64,000 nucleotides of DNA from Acetobacteraceae bacterium H6797 (lineage in GTDB: Bacteria > Pseudomonadota > Alphaproteobacteria > Acetobacterales > Acetobacteraceae), in NCBI GenBank assembly GCA_015223225.1, contig JADFCQ010000002.1:1-64000 (forward strand), written 5' to 3'. Made by a program: the position numbers and the translations under genes. The first letter of the stretch is position 1, and every line of letters starts with the position of its first letter. This document shows, piece by piece, positions 9,272-17,705 of this stretch. The notes beneath the pieces are model-generated. The model searched no databases. It saw only the letters and a program-made list of their open reading frames with translations, and was not told where the DNA came from.

Positions 9272-9531
9272 TGAACAGGCGGCTCCTGGTTTCAAGCGTC
9301 CTGGGTCTCGGCCTCGCCGGGATCTGGCTCTGGGCCAATGGCCCGGGGACGTCGCTGCCGGGAGCCATCGTCGCCTGGATTCTGGCGGCGGCCGGCTTCA
9401 TGGCCGGATGGAAGCTTCTTCGGCCGAAGCAGGAGCCGGTCGAGGATACCGGCCCTCCCTCCCCCTCGACCCATCCCTATGGGCCGGGCGGAAAGCCGGG
9501 CACCAAGGGCCCGCCCAAGCCGCGTGTCTGA
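9271..9531 (+). CDS. Small membrane protein of unknown function
   Basis: 86 residues. Two hydrophobic segments (about 5-21 and 30-50) are followed by a Pro/Gly/Ser-rich soluble tail ending GPPKPRV. The start ATG overlaps the amidohydrolase stop, so the two are probably co-translated. I do not recognise a family; a role linked to the amidohydrolase is only suggested by the coupling. Confidence 0.6.
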   Translation: MNRRLLVSSVLGLGLAGIWLWANGPGTSLPGAIVAWILAAAGFMAGWKLLRPKQEPVEDTGPPSPSTHPYGPGGKPGTKGPPKPRV

Positions 9532-9587
9532 ACAGCCAAGCCCGAAGAGCTTGAGTTGCGGCGCCGGATAAGCCTCAATCCAGCCCT

Positions 9588-9606
9588 GGCCGCCTTTTTG
9601 GCGGCC
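9588..9606 (+). other. Small hairpin before the 70-residue gene
   Basis: GGCCGCC / GGCGGCC with a TTTTT loop lies 24 bases before the start at 9630. It is too far from the GGGAG ribosome site to mask it fully. It could be a leader structure or chance. Confidence 0.3.
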
Positions 9607-9629
9607 AAGCCATATCCGGGAGATGGCGC

Positions 9630-9842
9630 ATGCACCTCAATGTGATCGAAGACGAGTTCCAGGAAGGGCTCTGGGCCGTCGAAAGCGGCGACGGGGAGCG
9701 GCTCGCGCTCTTTCGTCAGGAAGCCGCGGCCCATGCTTTCGTCGACGCGCTTGAAGAAGCCTGGGAAAGCGCGCTTACTGCTGCCCTCGCCGCCACAAAG
9801 CTGCGTTTCCCGGAAGGCTTCATCGACCCTTCCGTGACCTGA
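9630..9842 (+). CDS. Small acidic hypothetical protein
   Basis: 70 residues beginning MHLNVIEDEFQEGLWAVESG and ending FPEGFIDPSVT, acidic and soluble, with an alpha-helical middle (AAAHAFVDALEEAWESAL). GGGAG lies 7 bases before the ATG, which supports translation. No family recognised. It is followed by a relatively AT-rich 134-base stretch leading to the GH8 gene. Confidence 0.6.
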   Translation: MHLNVIEDEFQEGLWAVESGDGERLALFRQEAAAHAFVDALEEAWESALTAALAATKLRFPEGFIDPSVT

Positions 9843-9976
9843 ACGGTCACCAAACGGCTTTACGGTGCGGGGCGGAACCTCTCTACAAAGTCATACAATA
9901 ACAAACGCTTCTCAGCGAAACGATATCGGCATCTCCGGCTTAGCATGCTGTTGCTGGCCATGATGGAGATCGATAG

Positions 9977-11047
9977 ATGGCTTCGGCACTGCCTCGACGC
10001 CTGGTTTTGGGAGCGTTTCTGGGGGGCACCGCCGCCATGAGCCTGTCGCGTCCGGTACTGGCCTGGAGCGCACAGGGCGACGCCCGCGAATGGGCGCTAT
10101 TCCGCGAACGCTTCATCACGCGCGAGGGCCGCGTGGTCGATGACGGCAATGGGGGCGTCTCGCATACGGAAGGTCAGGGCTGGGCCATGCTGATGGCCGA
10201 ATCCTTCAATGACCGCGACACGTTCGAACGCGTCTGGAGCTTCACCCGCCAGGCGATGAAGCGCCCGACCGACAATCTGCACGCCTGGCGCTATCGCCCG
10301 CAGCAGCCCATGCCGGTCGATGACCTGAACAACGCGACCGATGGCGACACCTTCATCGCCTGGTCCCTGCTCCGGGGCGGCCAGCGTTGGGAAAACCCCG
10401 CCTATCGCACCGCCGGCACCGCCGTCGCCCGCGATATGGCCCGCCTGCTGATCAAGCCGCTCGGCGACCGCACGGTGCTTCTGCCCGGCGCCTTCGGCTT
10501 CGAATTCCCGGATTATGTGGTGGTGAACCCCTCCTACCACATGCCGCTCGCCATCCGCGATCTCGCCCGTGCGGCGCCCGACGCCCGCTGGGGCGCGGTG
10601 CAGACCGATGGGCTGAACCTGCAGCGCGTCGCCCGTTTCGGCCGCTGGGGCCTGCCGGCGGATTGGGTGAAGGTGCCGCGCGCCGTGGGCCGCGTCTCGC
10701 CCGCGCCCGGCCGCCCGCAGCGCTTCTCCTATGACGCCATCCGCGTGCCGCTCTACATGGTCTGGAGCGGGCTGGTGACGGAGCCCATGGTGTCGAGCCC
10801 AATTGCCTTCTGGAACGACCCCTCCCTGCGCGCCATGCCGGCCTGGACGGAATTCGTCGGCGATTCCGTCTCGCCCTATGCCGCCACCTCCGGCATCCGC
10901 GCCGTGGCGAGCCTCGCCATGGCGGGCGGCGATCTCAGCCGCGCCGATGTGGGCAGCGTGAGTGGCGCGCATGACTATTATGCCGCCTCGCTGATGATGC
11001 TCGCGCGGCTCGCAGCCCGTGACTTATCGAGGCCGGCTTTATCCTGA
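9977..11047 (+). CDS. Glycoside hydrolase family 8 endoglucanase-like protein, exported
   Basis: 356 residues. The N-terminus (LPRRLVLGAFLGGTAAMSLSRPVLAW) is a signal peptide, possibly Tat-type. GH8 signatures follow: SHTEGQGWAM with the proton-donor glutamate E65, and NNATDGDTFIAWSLL with D122 and D124. GH8 enzymes of this size cut beta-1,4-glucans and include BcsZ of cellulose synthase operons. No bcs genes are in the window, so it stands alone and may process an extracellular polysaccharide made elsewhere. The AT-richer DNA before it probably holds its promoter. It ends at a terminator shared with the converging glycerate kinase gene. Confidence 0.88.
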   Translation: MASALPRRLVLGAFLGGTAAMSLSRPVLAWSAQGDAREWALFRERFITREGRVVDDGNGGVSHTEGQGWAMLMAESFNDRDTFERVWSFTRQAMKRPTDNLHAWRYRPQQPMPVDDLNNATDGDTFIAWSLLRGGQRWENPAYRTAGTAVARDMARLLIKPLGDRTVLLPGAFGFEFPDYVVVNPSYHMPLAIRDLARAAPDARWGAVQTDGLNLQRVARFGRWGLPADWVKVPRAVGRVSPAPGRPQRFSYDAIRVPLYMVWSGLVTEPMVSSPIAFWNDPSLRAMPAWTEFVGDSVSPYAATSGIRAVASLAMAGGDLSRADVGSVSGAHDYYAASLMMLARLAARDLSRPALS

Positions 11048-11072
11048 GACCCGGACAGGGTTCCCCGATCGA

Positions 11073-11110
11073 CGAGGCCCGATGCGTCATTGCATCGGGC
11101 CTCGCGCTTT
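11073..11110. terminator. Bidirectional hairpin terminator
   Basis: A perfect 13-bp stem CGAGGCCCGATGC / GCATCGGGCCTCG with loop GTCATT, followed by GCGCTTT, lies between the converging GH8 and glycerate kinase genes. Confidence 0.85.
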
Positions 11111-11123
11111 CAGGCCCTGCCTT

Positions 11124-12404
11124 TCACGCGATGAGCATCGCGCGGAAGTCGTTCACGTTGGTCAGCGTCGGTCCGGTCGTCACCAGATCGCCCAGCGTGG
11201 CGAAGACGCGGTGGCTGTCATGCCCGGCCAGGCAGGCCGCCGCATCCAGCCCCGCCGCGCGGGCACGGGCCAGCGTGTCGGGCCCCGCGATGGCGCCCGC
11301 ATTGGTCTCCGAGCCGTCGATCCCGTCCGTATCGCCCATCAGGGCCCAGACCCCTTCGCGCCCGGCCAGGGCCAGCACGGCGCCGAGCAGGCACTCCGTA
11401 TTGCGCCCGCCCTGCCCCGGCTCGGTATCGCCGATCGTCACCGTCGTCTCGCCGCCGGAGAGCAACACCGCCGGCCCGGCCACCGGCAGCCCGTGCATGG
11501 CGGCGGAAAGCGCCATGCCGCCCAGCGCGCGGCCGAGCTGGTTTGCCTCGCCCTCCAGCGCATCGCCCAGGATCAGCGGCGTGAGCCCCATGCCCTTCGC
11601 CGCCTCGGCCGCCGCCTTCAGCGCCATCATGGGCGTCGCGATCATGCGGAATTCCGCGCGGGCCAGACGCGGATCGCCGGGCTTCGGCGTCTCATCCGCC
11701 GCCGCCTTCAGATGCGCCTCGACCGCGGCCGGCACCTTGATGCCATAGCGCGCGATGATGGCCTGCGCCTCGGCGAAGGTCGAAGGATCGGGCACCGTGG
11801 GGCCCGAGGCGATGACGGCAGGGTCATCGCCCGGCACGTCGGAAATCGCGAGCGTCACCACTCGCGCCGGGGCCGCCGCCGCCGCCAACCGCCCGCCCTT
11901 GATCGCGGAGAGGTGGCGCCGCACGGCATTCATCTCGTTGATATTCGCCCCACAGGCGAGCAGCGCGCGATTGACCGCCTGCTTATCCGCAAGCGTCAGC
12001 CCCTCGGCCGGCGCGGCCAGCAGCGCCGAGCCGCCGCCCGAAATGAGGGCCAACACGAGATCGTCCTCGTTCAGCCCGCGCACCATGCCCGCGATGCGCT
12101 TCGCCGCCTCTGCCCCTGCAGCGTCAGGCACGGGATGCGAGGCCTCGACCACCTCGATCTTCGTCGTTGGGCAGCCATGGCCATAGCGCGTCACGACGAG
12201 GCCGGAGAGCGCCACATCCGGCCAAGCCGCCTCGACCGCCGCCGCCATCACCGCCGCCGACTTCCCGGCGCCCACGACGACGACGCGCCCCTTGGGCTTC
12301 TCCGGCAGGTGGGCGGCAAGAATGGCCCGGGGATCGGCGGCGCGGATTGCCTCGGCGAAGAGTGCGCGGAGGGCTCCGCGTGCCCGCTGGTCGTTCCAGG
12401 CCAT
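11124..12404 (-). CDS. Glycerate 2-kinase (MOFRL family, formerly annotated hydroxypyruvate reductase)
   Basis: About 426 residues. It phosphorylates D-glycerate to 2-phosphoglycerate, feeding glyoxylate and tartronate carbon into glycolysis. Family marks include GRVVVVGAGKSAAVMA near the N-terminus, ISGGGSALLAAP, NAVRRHLSAIKGGRLA, ISDVPGDDPAVIASGPT, and the MOFRL segment with LLSGGETTVTI, GGRNTE and DGIDGSETNAGA. ATG 12404 has GGGAG 7 bases upstream; ATG 12416 is an alternative. It is divergent from the binding-protein gene at 12592. Confidence 0.92.
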   Translation of the reverse strand: MAWNDQRARGALRALFAEAIRAADPRAILAAHLPEKPKGRVVVVGAGKSAAVMAAAVEAAWPDVALSGLVVTRYGHGCPTTKIEVVEASHPVPDAAGAEAAKRIAGMVRGLNEDDLVLALISGGGSALLAAPAEGLTLADKQAVNRALLACGANINEMNAVRRHLSAIKGGRLAAAAAPARVVTLAISDVPGDDPAVIASGPTVPDPSTFAEAQAIIARYGIKVPAAVEAHLKAAADETPKPGDPRLARAEFRMIATPMMALKAAAEAAKGMGLTPLILGDALEGEANQLGRALGGMALSAAMHGLPVAGPAVLLSGGETTVTIGDTEPGQGGRNTECLLGAVLALAGREGVWALMGDTDGIDGSETNAGAIAGPDTLARARAAGLDAAACLAGHDSHRVFATLGDLVTTGPTLTNVNDFRAMLIA

Positions 12405-12591
12405 GTGATCTCCCATTACCTCAGGTGTCTTTTCGCGCGGCATCATGCCCGTTAGTTCGGCGGTATCAAGCGGCACGGCAACGTCGCGCAGGGCGGAATC
12501 AGACGCTGCCCCCCTTGCGCCCCGGTGCCGGGCGGGTTTCCATCCGTTCTCAGGCAGGAACTGTGTGCCTGGAAAGATCCCGGAGAAGTCA

Positions 12592-14181
12592 ATGTATCGA
12601 CGCCAACTTCTAGCAGGCGCCGCTGCGGCCGGTGCCGTCGGCCTGACCCGTCCCGCTCTTTCCCAGGGCGCCAGCGCGAAAGTCCTGAAGTTCATCCCGC
12701 AGGGCGATCTCGCGATCCTCGATCCGATCATCACGACGGCCTATGTCTCCCGCAATCACGGGTACATGATCTGGGACACGCTTTACGGCTTCGACGAGGA
12801 CTACAAGCCGCAGCCGCAGATGGCCGCCGGCCACACGGTCGAGGAAGACGGCAAGCGCGTCACGATTAAGCTGCGCGACGGCCTTCGCTTCCATGACGGC
12901 GAGCCGGTGCGCGCGGCCGACTGCGTCGCCTCCATCCGCCGCTGGGCGCAGCGTGACGCGCTCGGCCAGGTGCTGATGGCCCAGACCGACGATCTCTCCG
13001 CGACCGATGACAAGACCATCGTCTTCCGCCTGAAGAAGGCCTTCCCGCTGCTGTTCGATGCGCTGGGCAAGCCCGCCTCGCCGGTCTGCTTCATCATGCC
13101 CGAGCGCATCGCCAAGGGTGATGCCAATACGGCGGTGAAGGAGATGATCGGCTCCGGCCCCTTCCGCTTCCTGCCCAATGAGCGCGTGCCCGGCAGCCGC
13201 ATCGTCTACGAGCGCTTCGCAGGCTACGTGCCCCGCGCCGATGGCACCACGACCTGGACGGCGGGGCCGAAGAAGGTCTTCCTCGACCGCGTCGAGTGGC
13301 ATGTGACGCCCGATGCCTCGACCGCCGCCGCCGCGCTGCAGAATGGCGAGATGGATTGGTGGGAGCAGCCGACGGGCGACCTTCAGCCCGTGCTTCGCCG
13401 CAACCGCAACATCACCCTCGAGATCCCGGACCCGACCGGCCTCTGCGCGATGATGCGGTTCAATGCCCTGCACCCGCCCTTCAACAACCCGAAGGTGCGC
13501 GCCGCGCTGATGGGCGCCGTGAACCAGTCGGATTACATGACGTCGGTGATCGGCACCGATACCAGCCTCTGGCGCGACAAGGTGGGCTTCTTCCCGCCCG
13601 GCACGCCCATGGCTTCGGATGTCGGCATGGATGCGCTGACCAGCCCGCGCGACTACGACAAGGTCAAGAAGGCGCTGGCCGAGGCGGGCTACAAGGGCGA
13701 GAAGATCGTCGTGCTCTGCGCGACGGATTTCCCCTCGCTCAACGCCCTCGCCCAGGTCGGCAACGACATGCTGACCAAATGCGGCATGAACGTCGATTTC
13801 GTGGCGACCGACTGGGGTTCGGTCGTGCAGCGCCGCGCGAGCAAGGAAGCGCCGGAGAAGGGCGGCTGGTCCGTCTTCTTCACCTTCTGGGCCGGGCTCG
13901 ACATGTTCAACCCCGGCGTCTCGCAGGGCCTGCGCGGCAATGGAGAGCGGGGCTGGTTCGGCTGGCCGACCATCCCCAAGCTCGAGGACCTGCGCCAGGC
14001 CTGGTTCGACGCGCCGGACCTTGCGGGCCAGCAGGCCGTCTCGCGCCAGGTGCAGGAAGTCGCCTTCCAGGAGGCGCCCTTCCTGCCGCTCGGCCAGTAT
14101 TTCCAGGCCACGGCCTATCGCCGCAACCTGACCGGCGTGCTGAAGGGCCTGCCGATCTTCTGGAACGTCCAGCGCAGCTAG
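12592..14181 (+). CDS. ABC transporter substrate-binding protein, family 5 (peptide/oligopeptide type)
   Basis: 529 residues. A signal peptide starting MYRRQLLAGAAAAGAVG leads into a DppA/OppA-type periplasmic binding protein, with KVTIKLRDGLRFHDGEPV-like text (here RVTIKLRDGLRFHDGE), ADCVASIRRW, the MIGSGPFRFL segment and the C-terminal LGQYFQATAYRRNLTG. It delivers peptides, nickel or another solute to an ABC permease, but no permease or ATPase gene accompanies it here. GGAGA lies 6 bases before the ATG. Confidence 0.9.
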   Translation: MYRRQLLAGAAAAGAVGLTRPALSQGASAKVLKFIPQGDLAILDPIITTAYVSRNHGYMIWDTLYGFDEDYKPQPQMAAGHTVEEDGKRVTIKLRDGLRFHDGEPVRAADCVASIRRWAQRDALGQVLMAQTDDLSATDDKTIVFRLKKAFPLLFDALGKPASPVCFIMPERIAKGDANTAVKEMIGSGPFRFLPNERVPGSRIVYERFAGYVPRADGTTTWTAGPKKVFLDRVEWHVTPDASTAAAALQNGEMDWWEQPTGDLQPVLRRNRNITLEIPDPTGLCAMMRFNALHPPFNNPKVRAALMGAVNQSDYMTSVIGTDTSLWRDKVGFFPPGTPMASDVGMDALTSPRDYDKVKKALAEAGYKGEKIVVLCATDFPSLNALAQVGNDMLTKCGMNVDFVATDWGSVVQRRASKEAPEKGGWSVFFTFWAGLDMFNPGVSQGLRGNGERGWFGWPTIPKLEDLRQAWFDAPDLAGQQAVSRQVQEVAFQEAPFLPLGQYFQATAYRRNLTGVLKGLPIFWNVQRS

Positions 14182-14232
14182 CTGGAGCTGCCGGCCGGGG
14201 CCACCCGGCCGGACCGCGATCGGGAGAGGCTG

Positions 14233-15075
14233 ATGATCACCCTGGAAAACGGGGGATGGCGGGCGGAGATACTGCCCGAAGAGGGCGCCGCCTTCGCGAC
14301 CATCGCTCATCGCGGCCTCCCCGTCCTGAACCCGCTGCCGCCGGGGCGAGACCCCAACGCGACCCCCGCCGGCGCCTTCCTCATGCTCCCCTGGACCAAT
14401 CGGCTCGACGAGGGCCGCATGGGCGAGGTGGCGAATTTCCCCATCAATCGCGTCGCGGAGCGGACGGCCATCCACGGCCTCTCGCGCGCCGAGCCCTGGA
14501 AGGTCAAGGAAGCGGGGCCGGGCCACGCCGTCCTGACCCAGCGGCTTGCCGCGCCGGAGACGCCCTATCGCTATGCGGCGCGCCTCGCCGTCACGCTGGC
14601 CGAGGAGGCGCTCAGCCTCGATCTGAGCCTGACCAGCGAGAGCGACATTCCTCTGCCCTTCGGCATCGGCTGGCACCCCTGGTTCCATCGCGAGCCGGGC
14701 ACGCAATTCGAACTCGCTGCGACGCATCGGCTCACGGCGGATGAGCGCGTCCTGCCCATCGCGGCGGAGCCGGTGACGGGCATGCGCGGCAGCGTCGAGG
14801 AGTTCATAGGCCGCGATGCCCATCACGCAGGCTGGGACGGGCTCGCCTGGCTGCGCTGGCCCGGCCGCCCGCCGATGCGCCTCACGGCCGACGGGGCGAT
14901 GGGGCGGAATCTGCATGTCTTCGTGCCGGGCTTCGCGCCCGCCATCTGCCTCGAACCAGTGAGCCACGTGCCGGACGTCATCAATCGCCCGGCCCTCGCC
15001 CCTTTCGGCGCCATGACGCGCCTCGGACCGGGGGAGACGCTGCGAGGCAGCGTCCGCCTCGAGATTACGGACTAA
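14233..15075 (+). CDS. Aldose 1-epimerase (galactose mutarotase-like)
   Basis: 280 residues. It interconverts alpha and beta anomers of an aldose or a related sugar. Substrate-binding and catalytic positions are visible: NRLDEGRM near residue 56, the histidine in AIHGLSR, GIGWHPWF with the second catalytic histidine, and the glutamate in ICLEPVSHVPD near the C-terminus. It begins 52 bases after the binding-protein gene and may be co-transcribed. Its TAA stop is the left target-site copy of the small element at 15076-15236. Confidence 0.88.
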   Translation: MITLENGGWRAEILPEEGAAFATIAHRGLPVLNPLPPGRDPNATPAGAFLMLPWTNRLDEGRMGEVANFPINRVAERTAIHGLSRAEPWKVKEAGPGHAVLTQRLAAPETPYRYAARLAVTLAEEALSLDLSLTSESDIPLPFGIGWHPWFHREPGTQFELAATHRLTADERVLPIAAEPVTGMRGSVEEFIGRDAHHAGWDGLAWLRWPGRPPMRLTADGAMGRNLHVFVPGFAPAICLEPVSHVPDVINRPALAPFGAMTRLGPGETLRGSVRLEITD

Positions 15076-15236
15076 GAGACCGTTTCATAAAACTGGCGGG
15101 GCGGCTTCGGCAGCCTTTTCCGCGCCAGTATCGTTGGCGACTTGGCCAAATGTCCCGCATTTTGCCGGCGCCGCCGCCTCGCTGGCACGGAAAATTCTGG
15201 CTGGAGCCTCAGCCGCCAGCTTTTTGAAACAGTCTC
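15076..15236. mobile_element. MITE-like non-coding element with long imperfect terminal inverted repeats
   Basis: A 161-bp element with no coding capacity. Its ends are inverted copies: the left starts GAGACCGTTTCATAAAACTG and the right end read inward starts GAGACTGTTTCAAAAAGCTG. Arms continue through CTGGCGG (three mismatches in 24), then resemble each other more loosely to about 55 bases (shared TTTCCG-GCCAG). A direct repeat TAA flanks it at 15073-15075 and 15237-15239, as from a 3-bp target duplication. TIRs beginning GAGAC-GTTT are like those of IS5-family elements, so it may be a non-autonomous derivative; no second copy is in the window. Confidence 0.8.
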
Positions 15237-16525
15237 TAAGCCAGCGCGAATTTCACCACGGAAAGCGCGGCCAGCAGCCAGACGGCGCCATGCACTTCAC
15301 GGGCCCGCCCGGCGATGACCTTGATGACGGCATAAGTGATGAAGCCGATGCCGAGCCCCGTCGCCACCGAGAAGCTCAGCGGCATGATCAGCGCGGTCAG
15401 GATCGCCGGCAGGTAATCCGTCGGGTCACGCCAGTTCAGATGCTCCAACGCCCTGGCCATGAGACAGGCGACGAAAAGCAGCGCGGGCGCCGTGGCGAAG
15501 CCGGGGATAGAAGTCGCAAGCGGCGAGAAGAAAAGCGTCAGCAGGAAAAGCCCTGCGACCACCAGCGCCGTCATGCCCGTACGGCCGCCGGCCTGAATGC
15601 CCGAGGCGCTCTCGATATAGCTCACCGTCGTCGAGGTGCCGAGCACGGCGCCCATCATCGCCCCACCGCTATCGGCCATCAGCGCGCGGCCGAGGCGCGG
15701 CACGCTGCCATCCTTCGCCATGAGCCCCGCCCGCTGGGTGGTAGCGATGAGCGTGCCGGTATTGTCCAGCAGATCCACCAGGAAGAAGGTGAAGACGATC
15801 CCCAAAATGCCGAGCGAGAGCGCGCCCGCGATATCCAGTTGCAGGAAGGTCGGCGCCAGTGAGGGCGGCAGCGCGACCACGCCATGGAAGGTGGTGAGGC
15901 CGAAGGGCACGCCGAGCAGCGCGGTGATGAGAATACCGATCAGCATCGCCCCCGGCACCCCGCGCGAGACGAGCCCCGCGATCAGCAGGAAGCCGATACA
16001 GGCCAGCAGCGTCCGGGGCTCGTTGAGCTTGCCGAGCGTGACGAGCGTGACGGGATGGTCGACCACCAGCCCCATCCCCTGCAGCGCGATGATGCCTATG
16101 AAGAAGCCGATACCCGCCGCGATGCCGAGCTTGAGCGACATGGGAATGCCGTTTACCAGCCATTTGCGGATTTTCAGCACCGAAACGGCGAAGAAGAGGA
16201 GCCCCGAGAGGAAGACCGCGCCCAGCGCCGTCTGCCAGGGCACGTTCATGCCCAGAACCACGGCGAAGGCGAAATAGGCGTTCAGCCCCATGCCGGGCGC
16301 GAGGGCGATAGGGTAGTTGGCGACCAGCCCCATCAGCGCCGTGCCGATCGCCGCGGCCAGGCAGGTGGCGACGAAGGCGGCGCCCTGGTCGATCCCGGCC
16401 TGGGCCATGATGGAGGGGTTGACCACGACGATATAGACCATGGTCAGCCAGGTGGTCAGGCCCGCCAGCAACTCGATGCGCGGTGTCGTACCAGCGGCGG
16501 CGAGGCCGAAGAATCGCTCCATCAT
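15236..16525 (-). CDS. NCS2 (AzgA-type) purine permease
   Basis: 429 residues, about 13-14 hydrophobic helices, inner membrane. It is a proton symporter for adenine, guanine or hypoxanthine. Family signatures are LAPGMGLNAYFAF (about residues 75-87), the glutamate-bearing half-helix segment VDLLDNTGTLI, and GTSTTVSYIESASGIQAGGRTG. Its TAG stop uses the last base of the inserted element plus the TA of the target repeat, yet the C-terminus (VVKFALA) is unchanged from the reconstructed pre-insertion sequence. The LysR gene lies 125 bases upstream on the same strand. Confidence 0.92.
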   Translation of the reverse strand: MMERFFGLAAAGTTPRIELLAGLTTWLTMVYIVVVNPSIMAQAGIDQGAAFVATCLAAAIGTALMGLVANYPIALAPGMGLNAYFAFAVVLGMNVPWQTALGAVFLSGLLFFAVSVLKIRKWLVNGIPMSLKLGIAAGIGFFIGIIALQGMGLVVDHPVTLVTLGKLNEPRTLLACIGFLLIAGLVSRGVPGAMLIGILITALLGVPFGLTTFHGVVALPPSLAPTFLQLDIAGALSLGILGIVFTFFLVDLLDNTGTLIATTQRAGLMAKDGSVPRLGRALMADSGGAMMGAVLGTSTTVSYIESASGIQAGGRTGMTALVVAGLFLLTLFFSPLATSIPGFATAPALLFVACLMARALEHLNWRDPTDYLPAILTALIMPLSFSVATGLGIGFITYAVIKVIAGRAREVHGAVWLLAALSVVKFALA

Positions 16526-16650
16526 CTCAGTCCCTGAAATGGCATCTCATGTTATGGCCGCACCTTCGCGCGACGCAGCCGCCACCTTCATTAAGGCACG
16601 GGCTTGTGAGTCGCATCATTGCCGATTCGAACCTGACGCCGAGTAACCCT

Positions 16651-17544
16651 TCAGGCGGCGTCGGGCAGGCCCAGGCGCTCCCGCGCCACGTCCAGCGCCA
16701 TCAGCGCGAGGGTGCTCGCGAGCACATGGCGCGGGTTGCTGACATAGACGGCATGGAGATCGAGCGCCGGGAAAGGCTCCCGCACCTCCAGCCGCCGCAG
16801 GAGCCCTTGGGGCGAGACGGCGATATCCGGCAGTGCGGTCACGCCAAGCCCATCGGCGGCCAGCGTCGTCATGGTCGCGATGGAATTGAGGTTATAGACC
16901 GTCGCGCCCTCCACCCCGGCCGCTGCGAGTTGCTGCATCACCGTCTGATGCGGCTGGGACCCGCGCGAGAAGGCCAGGATCGGGTGGCGGGCCAGATCGC
17001 GGATGCTGAGCGGCCCCGCCGGCAGGTCCAGCTCCGGGCTCGCATACCAGGAGCAGGGCAGGCTGCCGAGCAGGAGGTTTTCCACCTGAGGCGCGATGAC
17101 CGGCCCCATGATCAGCGCGAGGTCGAGTTGGCTCTGCTGGAACTGGAGCGCGATATTCACGCTGTTATCGACCGTCAGATCCAGCTCCACCGCCGGATAG
17201 GTCGCGCGGATGCGGCGGATGAAGGCGGGGAACCAGGCATGGACCACGCTGTCGATGGTCGCGATGGAAATGCGCCCCCGCAGCATCTCCGGGCTCGAAA
17301 CCTTGCCGCGGAATTCCTGCGTGAGCCGGACGATCTGCTCCGCCTTTGCCAGCGCGTTGCGCCCCTCGGCCGTGAGGCGGACGGAGCGCAGGTCCCGGTC
17401 GAAAAGGCGGATGCCGAGTTCCTTCTCCAGCGCCGCGATACGGTTTGATATCGCCGCCTGGGTGGTGTTCAGTCGCTCCGCGGTCGCGCTGAAGCTCTGC
17501 AGCCGGGCAACCCAGAGGAAGGTCTCGAGAAAGCGAAGGTTCAT
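16651..17544 (-). CDS. LysR-family transcriptional regulator
   Basis: 297 residues. The N-terminal winged helix (MNLRFLETFLWVARLQSFSA, then TAERLNTTQAAISNRIAALE) is followed by a periplasmic-binding-like co-inducer domain from about residue 90. It is followed on the same strand by the purine permease and is divergent from the HTH-pyruvate kinase gene; the 161-base divergent region contains many TAAG/CTTA elements. Whether it controls the permease, pyruvate kinase or distant genes cannot be told. Confidence 0.93.
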   Translation of the reverse strand: MNLRFLETFLWVARLQSFSATAERLNTTQAAISNRIAALEKELGIRLFDRDLRSVRLTAEGRNALAKAEQIVRLTQEFRGKVSSPEMLRGRISIATIDSVVHAWFPAFIRRIRATYPAVELDLTVDNSVNIALQFQQSQLDLALIMGPVIAPQVENLLLGSLPCSWYASPELDLPAGPLSIRDLARHPILAFSRGSQPHQTVMQQLAAAGVEGATVYNLNSIATMTTLAADGLGVTALPDIAVSPQGLLRRLEVREPFPALDLHAVYVSNPRHVLASTLALMALDVARERLGLPDAA

Positions 17545-17627
17545 CGGCCCGGCATTCCAGGACTGGCGAAGGCCCTCCTTCTAGCCTGGAACCGAAGCCG
17601 CCGGTATCGCCGAGATGATCGCACTTG

Positions 17628-17703
17628 ACTTAATCGGACTCTTATTTAACGTAAGTTACATAAGTTGATATGGATTTCTTAAGCATTACCGCTTAGCTTA
17701 CGT
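17628..17703. promoter_or_regulatory. AT-rich control region with seven TAAG/CTTA elements before the HTH-pyruvate kinase gene
   Basis: An unusually AT-rich stretch in this GC-rich window. CTTA occurs at 17629, 17641, 17692 and 17697, TAAG at 17652, 17661 and 17680. ACGTAAG (17649-17655) and CTTACGT (17697-17703) form perfect inverted arms, and TAAGC (17680-17684) pairs with GCTTA (17691-17695). The last arm abuts the ATG at 17706. It could be an operator for the HTH domain encoded just downstream or for LysR; this is inference. Confidence 0.45.
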
Positions 17704-17705
17704 CC

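Noticed and set aside
5843..9295. Very long antisense open frame (1150 codons) across ppiD and the amidohydrolase
   Set aside because: A shadow typical of GC-rich DNA: it lies opposite two well-recognised genes, is full of Gly/Arg/His/Leu and crosses their gap without any domain.
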